A stretch of 64,000 nucleotides of DNA from Nocardia vaccinii NBRC 15922. GTDB taxonomy: Bacteria; Actinomycetota; Actinomycetes; Mycobacteriales; Mycobacteriaceae. The DNA is taken from positions 124,001 through 188,000 of the forward strand of contig NZ_BDCC01000028.1 in assembly GCF_001613305.1 (NCBI RefSeq). The letters are read 5' to 3'. Below are positions 25,176 to 32,655 of this stretch, one piece after another (the first letter of the stretch is position 1; every line of letters begins with the position of its first letter). The notes beneath the pieces were generated by a model. The model saw only the letters and a list, made by a program, of their open reading frames with translations, ran no database searches and was not told the DNA's origin. Position numbers and translations under genes: made by a program.

Positions 25176-25682
25176 TCCCCCGCACATCGCCGCCGGGCCG
25201 GTGGTGCGACAGTTCACCGAGCGACCGCGGAAATCGTCGGCCTTCGGTGATCCGGGGGTAATTTGCGCCACGTAGCCTCGGGAAATGGCGCAACCCAGCC
25301 GTTCTCGACCCGCCACCGAACGGGAGGATTTGGCAAGTCCCGGGGCTGCTGGCAGAATGTTTCGGATCCCGGCCGACGCCACCGCCCGGCCCGGGAAGGT
25401 TGGTGAACGGCGATCCGTGACGCACGGCTCCGGTCCGCGGATCACCACCGTAGTGCATTGCCCGGACAACCATCCGGCTCCGGCTCGACGGATCTGTGCA
25501 GCGATACGCCGACGGTATCCCGTAATACCCCTTGCGGCTTGCCGCGATGTAACTACTGAACGGTATTACGAGACATTCGTGAGCGTATTCGGCGCACCCT
25601 CGAGTAACCCGAAAAATCCCTTATTTCCATACCCGACGGTAACCGTCCCCCGGTTTAGCCCGTATCGAGCAGGAGTGAAATC
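25176..25682 (+). promoter_or_regulatory. 507-bp upstream region of the malic enzyme gene with nested palindromes
   Basis: No gene is supported in this gap. It contains GGTAT (25514-25518) and ATACC (25525-25529) with six bases between. CGTAATACC (25521-25529) also pairs with GGTATTACG (25562-25570) as a perfect 9-bp inverted repeat. A further palindrome, GACGGT-A-ACCGTC, lies at 25635-25647. The DNA at about 25500-25660 is much more AT-rich than its surroundings, and AGGAG lies eight bases before the start at 25683. These are candidate regulator sites for carbon-source control. Confidence 0.4.
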
Positions 25683-26879
25683 GTGTCATCTGTGACTGAC
25701 GCACCGAATACAACTGCCAGCCTGTCCGAGATCACGCACGAAGAGATTTTCGCCGGCCATCTCGGAGGCAAGCTCTCGGTGGAACTCAGCGCCCCGCTCG
25801 ACTCGCAGCGCGACCTGTCGATCGCCTACACCCCGGGAGTGGCACAGGTCAGCCGGGCCATCGCGGCGGACGACGCGCTGGCCAAGCGTTACACCTGGAC
25901 CGACCGCCTGGTCGCGGTGGTCAGCGACGGCACCGCGGTGCTGGGTCTGGGCGATATCGGCCCGCGCGCCTCCCTGCCGGTCATGGAGGGCAAGGCCGCG
26001 CTGTTCAAGAAGTTCGCCGGGCTAAATTCGATCCCGATCGTGTTGGACACCAAGGATGTCGATGAGATCGTCGAGACCCTGATTCGGCTGCGTCCCAGCT
26101 TCGGCGCGGTCAACCTGGAGGACATCTCGGCTCCCCGCTGCTTCGAGATCGAGAAGCGCGTCGTCGAGGCGCTGGACTGCCCGGTCATGCACGACGATCA
26201 GCACGGCACCGCGATCGTGGTGCTGGCCGCGCTCAATGGTGCGGCCACCGTGCAGGGCCGGCGCATCCAGGATCTGAAGGTCGTGGTGTCCGGAGCGGGT
26301 GCGGCGGGCGTGGCCTGCACCAACATCCTGCTCGCCGCGGGCGTGAGCGACGTGGTCGTGCTCGACTCCAAGGGCATCGTCGGCACCGATCGCACCGACC
26401 TGAACTCGGTGAAAGCCGAATTGGCGCAGCGCAGTAACCCGCGCAAGCTCAGCGGCGGCGCGGCCGAGGCGCTGGCCGGCGCGGACGTGTTCATGGGCCT
26501 GTCCGCGGGCACCATCGCCGAGGAGCTGATCGCCTCGATGGCGCCGGGTGCGATCGTGTTCGCCATGTCCAACCCGGACCCGGAGATCCACCCCGAGATC
26601 GCGCAGAAGTACGCCTCGATCGTGGCCACCGGCCGGAGCGACTTCCCGAACCAGATCAACAACGTGCTCGCCTTCCCCGGCGTGTTCAAGGGTGCGCTGG
26701 ACGCCGGTGCGCGCCGGATCACCGAGGGGATGAAGGTGGCCGCCGCCAACGCCATCTTCGGCGTGGTGCGCGAGGAGCTGGCCGTGGACAAGATCATCCC
26801 GAGTCCGCTGGATCCGCGGGTCGCCCCGGCGGTGGCCGAGGCCGTCGCTGCCGCAGCGCGCGCGGAAGGCGTTGCGTAA
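25683..26879 (+). CDS. NAD(P)-dependent malic enzyme
   Basis: This 398-residue short-form malic enzyme oxidatively decarboxylates malate to pyruvate in the cytosol. The N-terminal domain has SIAYTPGVAQVSRAIAADDA and the malate-site block VSDGTAVLGLGDIGPRASLP. The catalytic Lys/Asp region follows (MEGKAALFKKFAGLNSIPIV, and MHDDQHGTAIVVLAALNGAA). The NAD-binding loop is VVSGAGAAGVACTNILLAAG. Cofactor choice cannot be decided. The GTG at 25683 is set by AGGAG eight bases upstream. A strong hairpin follows the stop, so this is a single-gene unit controlled by the palindrome-rich leader. Confidence 0.93.
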   Translation: MSSVTDAPNTTASLSEITHEEIFAGHLGGKLSVELSAPLDSQRDLSIAYTPGVAQVSRAIAADDALAKRYTWTDRLVAVVSDGTAVLGLGDIGPRASLPVMEGKAALFKKFAGLNSIPIVLDTKDVDEIVETLIRLRPSFGAVNLEDISAPRCFEIEKRVVEALDCPVMHDDQHGTAIVVLAALNGAATVQGRRIQDLKVVVSGAGAAGVACTNILLAAGVSDVVVLDSKGIVGTDRTDLNSVKAELAQRSNPRKLSGGAAEALAGADVFMGLSAGTIAEELIASMAPGAIVFAMSNPDPEIHPEIAQKYASIVATGRSDFPNQINNVLAFPGVFKGALDAGARRITEGMKVAAANAIFGVVREELAVDKIIPSPLDPRVAPAVAEAVAAAARAEGVA

Positions 26880-26882
26880 CAG

Positions 26883-28280
26883 GTGTTTTCGGAGGTAGGA
26901 CGCCCCACCCGGGGACGGGTGGGGCGTCCTGCGCTGTCCGGGGACGGGTCCGGCTCGCCGCGGAGCGGGCGGCCCGGCGCACGTCACGGCGTGGTGGTGG
27001 CGCTGGTCGCCGCTCTGACGGTGGCGCTGGCGCTGATCGGCGGCGCCGCCTCCGCACCGTTCGCCGATACCGTGCGTCTGGGCGCTGCGACGATCGCGAT
27101 TCCCGGCGTGGCGCGGACCCCGCCGATGGGCTGGAACTCCTGGAACGCCTACGGCTGTTCGGTGGACGAGCACACGGTGGAGCAGGCGGCCGACGCCATG
27201 GTGGCCAGCGGTATGCGCACGGCCGGCTACCGGTACGTCGTGGTGGACGACTGCTGGTTCGCGCGCGGGCGCACGCCTTCCGGTGCGCTGCAACCGGACC
27301 CGACGCGCTTTCCGCACGGAATCGCGGCGCTCGCAGCGTATGTGCACGCGCGCGGATTGAAATTCGGCATTTACGAGAGCCCGAATTCTCGAACGTGCGC
27401 ACAGATTGCCGGAACCTATCCGGGAAGTACCGGAAGTTCCGGGCACGAGATGCTCGACGCGCGTACATTCGCGTCCTGGGGTGTGGATTATCTCAAATAT
27501 GATTGGTGCTCAGTCGATTCCAATATCGACCGGCAGGTTTCGGCATTTACGAAAATGCGAGATGCGTTGCGCGCCACCGGACGTCCGATCGTCTACAGCA
27601 TCAATCCCAACAGTAGTGTGCGCGGCGCGCCGCCCGGCGCGATCTACGACTGGTCGGGCATCGGCACCCTGTGGCGCACGACCAACGATCTGCTGCCCGG
27701 CTGGGCGTTACACCAGGGCCCTGCCGGAGATCAGGGCCTGCGCGAAGTCATTTCCAGCACAGTGGCGTCGGCCGGCCGAGCCGGTCCGGGCCACTGGGCG
27801 GATCCGGATATGCTCGAAGTCGGAGTTCCGGGCGTGCTCGGTACGTCCTATCCCGGGCTCACCCGGGCCGAGCAACGGACCCAGTTCGGCATGTGGGCCC
27901 TGCTGGCCGCACCGCTGATCGCGGGTAACGCCCTGCCCTACATGGACGAGACGACCTGGCGGCTGCTGACCGATCCGGAAATCATCGCGGTGGACCAGGA
28001 TGCGCTCGCCGCACCGGTCTCCGTCGTGTCGGGAACCGACGGAAAGGTTTGGCGCAGAACGTTATCGGACGGTTCGGTGGCCGTCGCGCTGTGGAACGAC
28101 GACGATTCGACCGCCACGATCTCCATCCCGCTCGCGCGTCTCGGCCTGCCCGCGGCGGACGGTTTCACGGCCCGCAACCTGTGGTCGGGCGCGCACGCGA
28201 CCGTGCGCACCACGGTCGGCGCCCAGATCGCCGCGCACGACACCGTACTGCTGCGGATCAGCCCCGCGCCGGTGACCTGA
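26883..28280 (+). CDS. Secreted alpha-galactosidase (GH27-like)
   Basis: Up to 465 residues. The catalytic barrel shows the GH27 start PPMGWNSWNAYGCSVDEHTV, VVVDDCWFARGRTP, the nucleophile block GVDYLKYDWCSVDS and the acid/base region PGHWADPDMLEVG. It ends with a beta domain (DGKVWRRTLSDGSVAVALW). An Arg-rich N-terminus and a hydrophobic helix (VVVALVAALTVALALIGGAA) act as a secretion signal. The start is uncertain: the reading from GTG 26883 runs through the malic-enzyme terminator hairpin, while GTG 26991 would begin at the hydrophobic helix without basic residues. It hydrolyses alpha-galactosides outside the cell; no transporter or sugar operon is nearby. A stretch near 27350-27560 is more AT-rich than the rest. 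Confidence 0.85.
   Translation: MFSEVGRPTRGRVGRPALSGDGSGSPRSGRPGARHGVVVALVAALTVALALIGGAASAPFADTVRLGAATIAIPGVARTPPMGWNSWNAYGCSVDEHTVEQAADAMVASGMRTAGYRYVVVDDCWFARGRTPSGALQPDPTRFPHGIAALAAYVHARGLKFGIYESPNSRTCAQIAGTYPGSTGSSGHEMLDARTFASWGVDYLKYDWCSVDSNIDRQVSAFTKMRDALRATGRPIVYSINPNSSVRGAPPGAIYDWSGIGTLWRTTNDLLPGWALHQGPAGDQGLREVISSTVASAGRAGPGHWADPDMLEVGVPGVLGTSYPGLTRAEQRTQFGMWALLAAPLIAGNALPYMDETTWRLLTDPEIIAVDQDALAAPVSVVSGTDGKVWRRTLSDGSVAVALWNDDDSTATISIPLARLGLPAADGFTARNLWSGAHATVRTTVGAQIAAHDTVLLRISPAPVT
26897..26930 (+). terminator. Strong hairpin downstream of malic enzyme
   Basis: A perfect 14-bp stem, AGGACGCCCCACCC (26897-26910) and GGGTGGGGCGTCCT (26917-26930), encloses a GGGGAC loop. No T run follows, but the stem is very stable and lies 18 bases after the stop. 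It also falls inside the upstream-extended reading of the next gene. Confidence 0.7.
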
Positions 28281-28301
28281 CCGATCACCGGCGGGTGCGG
28301 C

Positions 28302-28679
28302 TCACCTGCTCAATTGCTGCTGGTTCTGCTGGTTCATGTAGTTCTGCAGCTGCTGATAATCGGTGATGCCCGAGGAGCCCCACAGGATCGGATGCGCGCC
28401 GGGGCCGCAGTCGCGAATCATGGTCTGCGTGGAGTTCGGGCCGATCCGCTCGGTGTGGTACCACTCGAACACCAGATTGGTGCACAGCAGTGAGTAGTTC
28501 ATCGTGCCGGGGCCGAGATCGGTGTTGGTACACGTGGTGACGAGCCTGCTCCCGGTGGGCACCGAGGCGCAGTTGACGGTTCCGATCGGAGTGGCCTGTG
28601 CCGCAACAGAACCCAAGGCCGCGATGCCGCCGAGAGCCGCGGCGGTGAGCGCTGTCGCCATGACGACGCTGCGAATCAT
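28302..28679 (-). CDS. Small secreted protein with paired cysteines, unknown
   Basis: This 125-residue protein has a signal peptide (IRSVVMATALTAAALGGIAA) cleaved near AQA. The mature part carries four Cys in the pattern NCASVP, TTCTNTD, SLLCTNL and IRDCGPG, likely making two disulfides. It ends in a Gln/Asn-rich stretch (QQLQNYMNQQNQQQ). I do not recognise the family. It lies downstream of a 15-bp inverted repeat and the hemophore-like gene on the same strand. A role in the cell envelope or outside is likely; nothing more can be said. Confidence 0.7.
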   Translation of the reverse strand: MIRSVVMATALTAAALGGIAALGSVAAQATPIGTVNCASVPTGSRLVTTCTNTDLGPGTMNYSLLCTNLVFEWYHTERIGPNSTQTMIRDCGPGAHPILWGSSGITDYQQLQNYMNQQNQQQLSR

Positions 28680-28712
28680 CTGATCCCCCCACTATTTCAA
28701 GGTCGAATGGAT

Positions 28713-28754
28713 GCAACTGTTGTATCGCACAGGCGGTGTCGATACAACAGTTGC
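28713..28754. repeat. 15-bp perfect inverted repeat, 12-bp spacer
   Basis: GCAACTGTTGTATCG (28713-28727) and CGATACAACAGTTGC (28740-28754) are exact complements, with a GC-rich 12-base spacer. The site sits between two minus-strand genes, after the stop at 28783 and before the start at 28679. The arms are only about 47% GC in a 68% GC genome and no T run follows on either strand. This favours a protein-binding operator or a regulatory RNA hairpin over an ordinary terminator. Confidence 0.6.
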
Positions 28755-28782
28755 CGATCGATTCCAGCGTCGAGAGGTTCGA

Positions 28783-29109
28783 TTACCGGTGGCAGGCGTG
28801 CCGGTAGTCGATCATCGGCTGACGCGCGCCGCGCAGGCCCGCCATCAGATCCGGATGAGCCCTGCGGTAGGACTGGCGTTCGGCCTTGCGCTGATCCTGC
28901 GGGAGAGTCCTGATGTGAGCGAGTTCGGCGGCGAGATCGGGGTGCGCGGCCAGGTAGGCGGCGACCTTCGGCGCGGCGGCGGCGTGGGCCGCGGCGCGGT
29001 TCTGCGCGGTGCACTGTGCGGGAGCCGCGGAGGCGGTCGCGGGCAGGGCGATCGCGAGGGTGGCCAGACCCGCCGTGGCGGCGAGTAAGGCGGTGGCGAT
29101 GCGTTTCAC
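28783..29109 (-). CDS. Hemophore-related secreted protein (Rv0203/Rv1174c-like family)
   Basis: This 108-residue protein has a clear signal peptide (KRIATALLAATAGLATLAIA, then an Ala-rich cleavage site SASAAP). The mature part has one Cys at each end, QCTAQNR and YRHACHR, and between them VAAYLAAHPDLAAELAHIRT and RRAHPDLMAGLRGARQPM. This two-Cys, HPxL helical layout matches the mycobacterial hemophore-related family, members of which bind heme outside the cell. Heme binding is inferred, not shown. GGAG lies seven bases before the GTG. The upstream DNA carries a direct repeat matching the boxes near the adjacent two-component genes, so that system may control it. Confidence 0.7.
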   Translation of the reverse strand: MKRIATALLAATAGLATLAIALPATASAAPAQCTAQNRAAAHAAAAPKVAAYLAAHPDLAAELAHIRTLPQDQRKAERQSYRRAHPDLMAGLRGARQPMIDYRHACHR

Positions 29110-29128
29110 AGTGGAACTCCGTTCCTTC

Positions 29129-29220
29129 GATTCGGGCTGTCGCAGCCGAATCTGCCCGCCGCAGCTGAGGCTGCGCTGAAATTCGGGTATTCGACCCGGT
29201 ACCTTCAGGCGATCTTCAGG
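29129..29220. promoter_or_regulatory. Upstream region of the hemophore-like gene: hairpin and response-regulator-type direct repeats
   Basis: GATTCGG (29129-29135) and CCGAATC (29146-29152) flank a GC-rich core and can form a leader hairpin. Beyond it lies GCTGAGG (29164-29170) and GCTGAAA (29175-29181), a direct repeat with an 11-bp period. A second pair, CTTCAGG (29203-29209) and CTTCAGG (29214-29220), the same motif on the other strand, overlaps the histidine kinase stop. An 11-bp period places both half-sites on one DNA face, the usual pattern for OmpR-class regulators. Confidence 0.5.
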
Positions 29221-30572
29221 GTCAGCACGAACCGGGCTCCGCGACCGTCCTCTGGTTCGGTACAGCTCAGATCGCCGCCGTGGGCTCGGGCGATGCCGCG
29301 GGCGATGGGCAGGCCGAGGCCCGAACCACCCGAACGGGTCTCGCGGGCCGCGTCCAGGCGCACCAGGCGGTCGAAGACCCGCTCGCGGTCGTCCGGGGGG
29401 ATGCCGGGACCGGTGTCGGCGATCGTGATCCGAGCCAGGTCGTCGCGCGCTTCGACGCGCACGGTGACCGTGCCGCTCTCGGACATGGCCTGACAGGCGT
29501 TGTTCAGGACGTTCACCAGGATCTGGCCGATGCGTTCCGGATCGGCGACCGTGCGCACCGGCTGTCCGGCGAGCCGGAATTCCACGCCGGGATGCAGCAT
29601 CCGGACGCGATCGAGCTGAGTTCCGGTGAGCTCGTACAGGTCCACCGGTTCGCTGTGCAGCTGCAGGCCCGCGTCGATGCGAGCCATGTCGAGCAGATCG
29701 TCGACCAGCCGACCGGCCCGCTGGGCTTCGCGCGCCAGCAACAGATACATGCGCTGACGTTCCTCGGGATCGGTGTCGGCCGGTTCGTGCAGGACGGCCT
29801 CGGCGATGGCGCGGATTCCCGCGACCGGGGTGCGCAGCTCGTGCGCGGCATCGCCGACGAAGGCGCGCAACTGCTGTTCTGAACCGCGGGCCCGGGACTC
29901 GGCGCCCTCGAGCGCGTCCAGCATCTCGTCGAAAGCGCTTGCGGTACGGCCGAGTTCGGTGTCGGTGCGGTCGGGTGACAGGCGGCTGCCACGGTGACCG
30001 CGGGCGATGTCGCGGGCCAGCCGCGTCATCGAATCCAGCGGCGCCAGGGCCCGGCGCACCCCGAACCAGAGTCCGCCCGCGATCAGTAGCAGCGCCGCGG
30101 CGATCGCGGTGATCAGCACCCAGACCAGCCGGGACCGGATCCGCGCCAGCAGGGGTTCGTCGATCTGCACCGTGAGTCGCGCGCCATCGAGCTGACCCGG
30201 TCCGACCAGGATCACCCGCCGTGCCCCGGCGACATTCTCGGCCGCGCGACGCGGCGTGAGGCTGCCGTAGGTCCGGCCGTCGGCGAGTACCAGGCGGGCG
30301 CGCACCGAGCGATTGTCGATCCGGGCGATCAGCGTGCCGGGCGGAGTGCCCTGCCGGGCGAGCTGGCGGGCCAGCTGCACCCGGTCGGTGAGGGTGGTCG
30401 CCTCGCTGCGGGCGACCACGACGGCGAACAGGCCATGCACGACGATCGCGACGACCATCAGGGCGATGCCGGAAACGATTGCGGCGGTGAGTGTTACGCG
30501 GCGACGCAGGGATACGGTGCGCATGACGCCTCGGTCACCCGGGGGTCCGGCCGCGGCGGGGCGCGTGCTCAT
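29205..30572 (-). CDS. Sensor histidine kinase of a two-component system
   Basis: This 455-residue membrane kinase has two helices (TAAIVSGIALMVVAIVVHGL; LVWVLITAIAAALLLIAGGL) flanking an extracytoplasmic loop of about 100 residues. A HAMP region follows, then the phospho-acceptor box VGDAAHELRTPVAGIRAIAE, then the ATPase with N box LVNVLNNACQAMS and G boxes ADTGPGIPPDDRERV and GSGLGLPIARGIARAHGG. It senses an external signal, autophosphorylates on His and passes phosphate to the regulator encoded just upstream. The ATG is fixed by its four-base overlap with the regulator gene. The signal is unknown. Confidence 0.92.
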   Translation of the reverse strand: MSTRPAAAGPPGDRGVMRTVSLRRRVTLTAAIVSGIALMVVAIVVHGLFAVVVARSEATTLTDRVQLARQLARQGTPPGTLIARIDNRSVRARLVLADGRTYGSLTPRRAAENVAGARRVILVGPGQLDGARLTVQIDEPLLARIRSRLVWVLITAIAAALLLIAGGLWFGVRRALAPLDSMTRLARDIARGHRGSRLSPDRTDTELGRTASAFDEMLDALEGAESRARGSEQQLRAFVGDAAHELRTPVAGIRAIAEAVLHEPADTDPEERQRMYLLLAREAQRAGRLVDDLLDMARIDAGLQLHSEPVDLYELTGTQLDRVRMLHPGVEFRLAGQPVRTVADPERIGQILVNVLNNACQAMSESGTVTVRVEARDDLARITIADTGPGIPPDDRERVFDRLVRLDAARETRSGGSGLGLPIARGIARAHGGDLSCTEPEDGRGARFVLTLKIA

Positions 30573-31252
30573 CGGTCCCCGGCCCGCAGGGCATAGCCCA
30601 TACCGCGCACCGTGTGCAGCAGTCGCGGCCCGTATTCCTCGAGTTTCCGGCGCACCGCGCTGACGTGGACCTCCACCAGATTCGGGTCGTAATCCTCGTA
30701 ACCCCATACGGCGGTGAGGATCTGGGTCTTGGTGACCACCCGGTCACGGTGTGCCGCCAGATAGGTCAGGAGTTTGAATTCGGTCGCGGTCAGCGCGACG
30801 GTATCGTTGCCGCGCAACACGATTCCCGATTCGACGTCCACCACCAGATCCGCGACCGTGATCTTGTCTCGCATTTTGCCCATGCGCCGCAGCAGTGCCT
30901 CCACCCGGGCCACGAGTTCGGCCAGATCGAACGGTTTGACCACGTAGTCGTCCGATCCCGCACGCAGTCCGCGTACCCGATCCCGCACCTCGTCGCGTGC
31001 GGTGAGCATCACCACGCCCGCCGCGCAGTGTGCGCGCACCGAATCCAGCAGGGCGAACCCGTCTCGGCCGGGCAGCATGACGTCCAGGACCACCACGTCC
31101 GGCCGGAACTGCGCCAGATCCCGTTCGAGCTCGCCGCCGTCCGGACGTGCGAGGACCTCGTGACCGGCCGCGCGCAGCCCGGACGCGACCGCCGCTCGGA
31201 TGGCTTCGGCATCTTCGATGATCAGGATTCGCCCATTGCGCACACCCGACAT
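30569..31252 (-). CDS. OmpR/PhoB-family response regulator
   Basis: This 227-residue cytosolic regulator has a receiver domain with acidic pair IIEDAE, the phosphorylation site VVVLDVMLPGRDGFALLD and the lysine in SDDYVVKPFDLAELVARV. It ends with a winged-helix domain (DTVALTATEFKLLTYLAAHR, then VEVHVSAVRRKLEEYGP). It should bind direct repeats as a dimer after phosphorylation. Such repeats with 11-bp period are found in front of this gene, in front of the divergent DUF1800 gene and in front of the hemophore-like gene, suggesting self-control and a local regulon. The start ATG at 31252 has no visible ribosome-binding site. Confidence 0.92.
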   Translation of the reverse strand: MSGVRNGRILIIEDAEAIRAAVASGLRAAGHEVLARPDGGELERDLAQFRPDVVVLDVMLPGRDGFALLDSVRAHCAAGVVMLTARDEVRDRVRGLRAGSDDYVVKPFDLAELVARVEALLRRMGKMRDKITVADLVVDVESGIVLRGNDTVALTATEFKLLTYLAAHRDRVVTKTQILTAVWGYEDYDPNLVEVHVSAVRRKLEEYGPRLLHTVRGMGYALRAGDR

Positions 31253-31266
31253 TGTGGCGGTTGCGG

Positions 31267-31288
31267 GCTGAGGATTGGCTGAAGGTTG
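31267..31288. promoter_or_regulatory. Predicted response-regulator box in the divergent promoter
   Basis: GCTGAGGATTG (31267-31277) is followed directly by GCTGAAGGTTG (31278-31288), an 11-bp direct repeat with nine matches. It lies between the response regulator gene (start 31252, minus) and the DUF1800 gene (start 31336, plus). The DUF1800 start is preceded by GATACT-N6, a possible leaderless -10, which would put the box at about -69 to -48, a normal activator position. Confidence 0.5.
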
Positions 31289-31335
31289 TCGTTACGGGGC
31301 CTGTGGGACGGCTGTGGACCGCCGATACTCGGAAT

Positions 31336-32643
31336 ATGGCCAGCCAATCAGCCCAGTGGATGCACAGCGCACGGGTGCTGCGCCGGTCCGGGTTCGGCGC
31401 GGCGGGCCCGGAGATCGACGCGGTGAGCGATCCGGCGGCGTATCTGCGCTCGGCGCTGGCGGCCGATCCCGAGGCCGATCCGGGGGCTCGCGCCACGCCC
31501 ATGCCACAGTTCGCCATCGTTGCGGCGCCCGGTCGCAAGGCCACGACCGACCAGCGTCACCGCTACAACTCCGAGATCACCGCACAGCTGAACGACCTCA
31601 CCGTGTGGTGGCTGCGGCGGATGGCCACCGTGCAGGTGCCGGTGCGGGAGAAGTTGACCCTGTTGTGGCACAACCACTTCGCCACCTCCGCGGTGAAGGT
31701 GCGCAGCGCCGCGGAGATGGCCGGGCAGAACCGGACGTTGCGAATTATGGGCGTCGGCGATTTCTCGGCGCTGGCCTACGCGATGCTCACCGATCCGGCG
31801 ATGTTGCGCTGGCTCGACGGCCGGGCCAATACCGCCAAGGCTCCCAACGAGAACCTCTCCCGCGAATTCATGGAACTGTTCGCGCTCGGGCACGGCAACG
31901 GCTATACCGAAACCGATGTGCGCCAAGGGGCTCGGGCGTTGACCGGGTGGACGATCGAGAACGGCGCGGCGGTATTCGATCCGAAACGCCATGACGCGGG
32001 GATGAAAACCTTTCTCGGCGTGACCGGTCCGCTGGGTGTGCGGGAATTCTGTGCTGCGGTGCTGTCGCGGCCGGAGTCGGCACGGTATGTGGCCGGGCGG
32101 ATGTGGCAGCAACTGGCCTCGGACGATCCGCCCTCGCAGGCCGCGCTGGAGCGCATCACCACGGCCTACGGGCCCGGACGTGATCTGCGGGCGATGATCA
32201 CCGCGATTCTCACCGATCCCGAATTCATCGGTGCTCGCGACACAGTCGTGCACGCGCCGGTGGAATGGCTGATCGGCGCGGTGCGGGCGTTGCGAGTGCC
32301 GCTGAGCAGCGATGCCGAGGCGCACCGGGTGATGGGTGTGCTGCGCGCGCTGGGGCAACTGCCGTTCTATCCGCCCAATGTGGGTGGGTGGTCCCGCGGG
32401 CAGGCGTGGATGTCCACCGCGGCGGCGCAGATCCGGCTGACCGCGATCACCGCACTGCTGAAGGGCGCCGACCTGTCACCGATTTCGTCCGCGAGTGCCG
32501 CCGATCGGGTGGATGCCGCCGGACATCTGCTCGGTGTCGGCGCGTGGTCCGACCGCAGTGCGAAGGTGCTGCGCACGGCGGCCGGCAATCCGGCGCGCCT
32601 CGCCGCGATCGCCGTGAACACTCCCGAATACCTCACGAGCTGA
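31336..32643 (+). CDS. DUF1800 family protein
   Basis: This 435-residue protein belongs to DUF1800. Characteristic blocks are VLRRSGFGAAGPEI, WWLRRMATVQVPVREKLTLL then WHNHFATSAVKV, NENLSREFMELFALGHGNGY, ALTGWTI and LPFYPPNVGGWSRGQAWMS. DUF1800 genes are almost always paired with DUF1501 genes, as here 12 bases downstream. The pair is widespread but its biochemical role is not established; export and cell-surface or carbohydrate roles have been suggested. No signal peptide is visible in this partner. The ATG at 31336 has no Shine-Dalgarno but a -10-like GATACT six bases upstream. Confidence 0.85.
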   Translation: MASQSAQWMHSARVLRRSGFGAAGPEIDAVSDPAAYLRSALAADPEADPGARATPMPQFAIVAAPGRKATTDQRHRYNSEITAQLNDLTVWWLRRMATVQVPVREKLTLLWHNHFATSAVKVRSAAEMAGQNRTLRIMGVGDFSALAYAMLTDPAMLRWLDGRANTAKAPNENLSREFMELFALGHGNGYTETDVRQGARALTGWTIENGAAVFDPKRHDAGMKTFLGVTGPLGVREFCAAVLSRPESARYVAGRMWQQLASDDPPSQAALERITTAYGPGRDLRAMITAILTDPEFIGARDTVVHAPVEWLIGAVRALRVPLSSDAEAHRVMGVLRALGQLPFYPPNVGGWSRGQAWMSTAAAQIRLTAITALLKGADLSPISSASAADRVDAAGHLLGVGAWSDRSAKVLRTAAGNPARLAAIAVNTPEYLTS

Positions 32644-32655
32644 GAGACGAACGCC

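Noticed and set aside
23406..25469. 687-residue minus-strand ORF
   Set aside because: Antisense to the flavoprotein gene; composition typical of a shadow frame in GC-rich DNA.
25285..25695. ORF of 136 residues before malic enzyme
   Set aside because: No ribosome-binding site or family features, overlaps the malic enzyme start and the palindromes; most likely non-coding.
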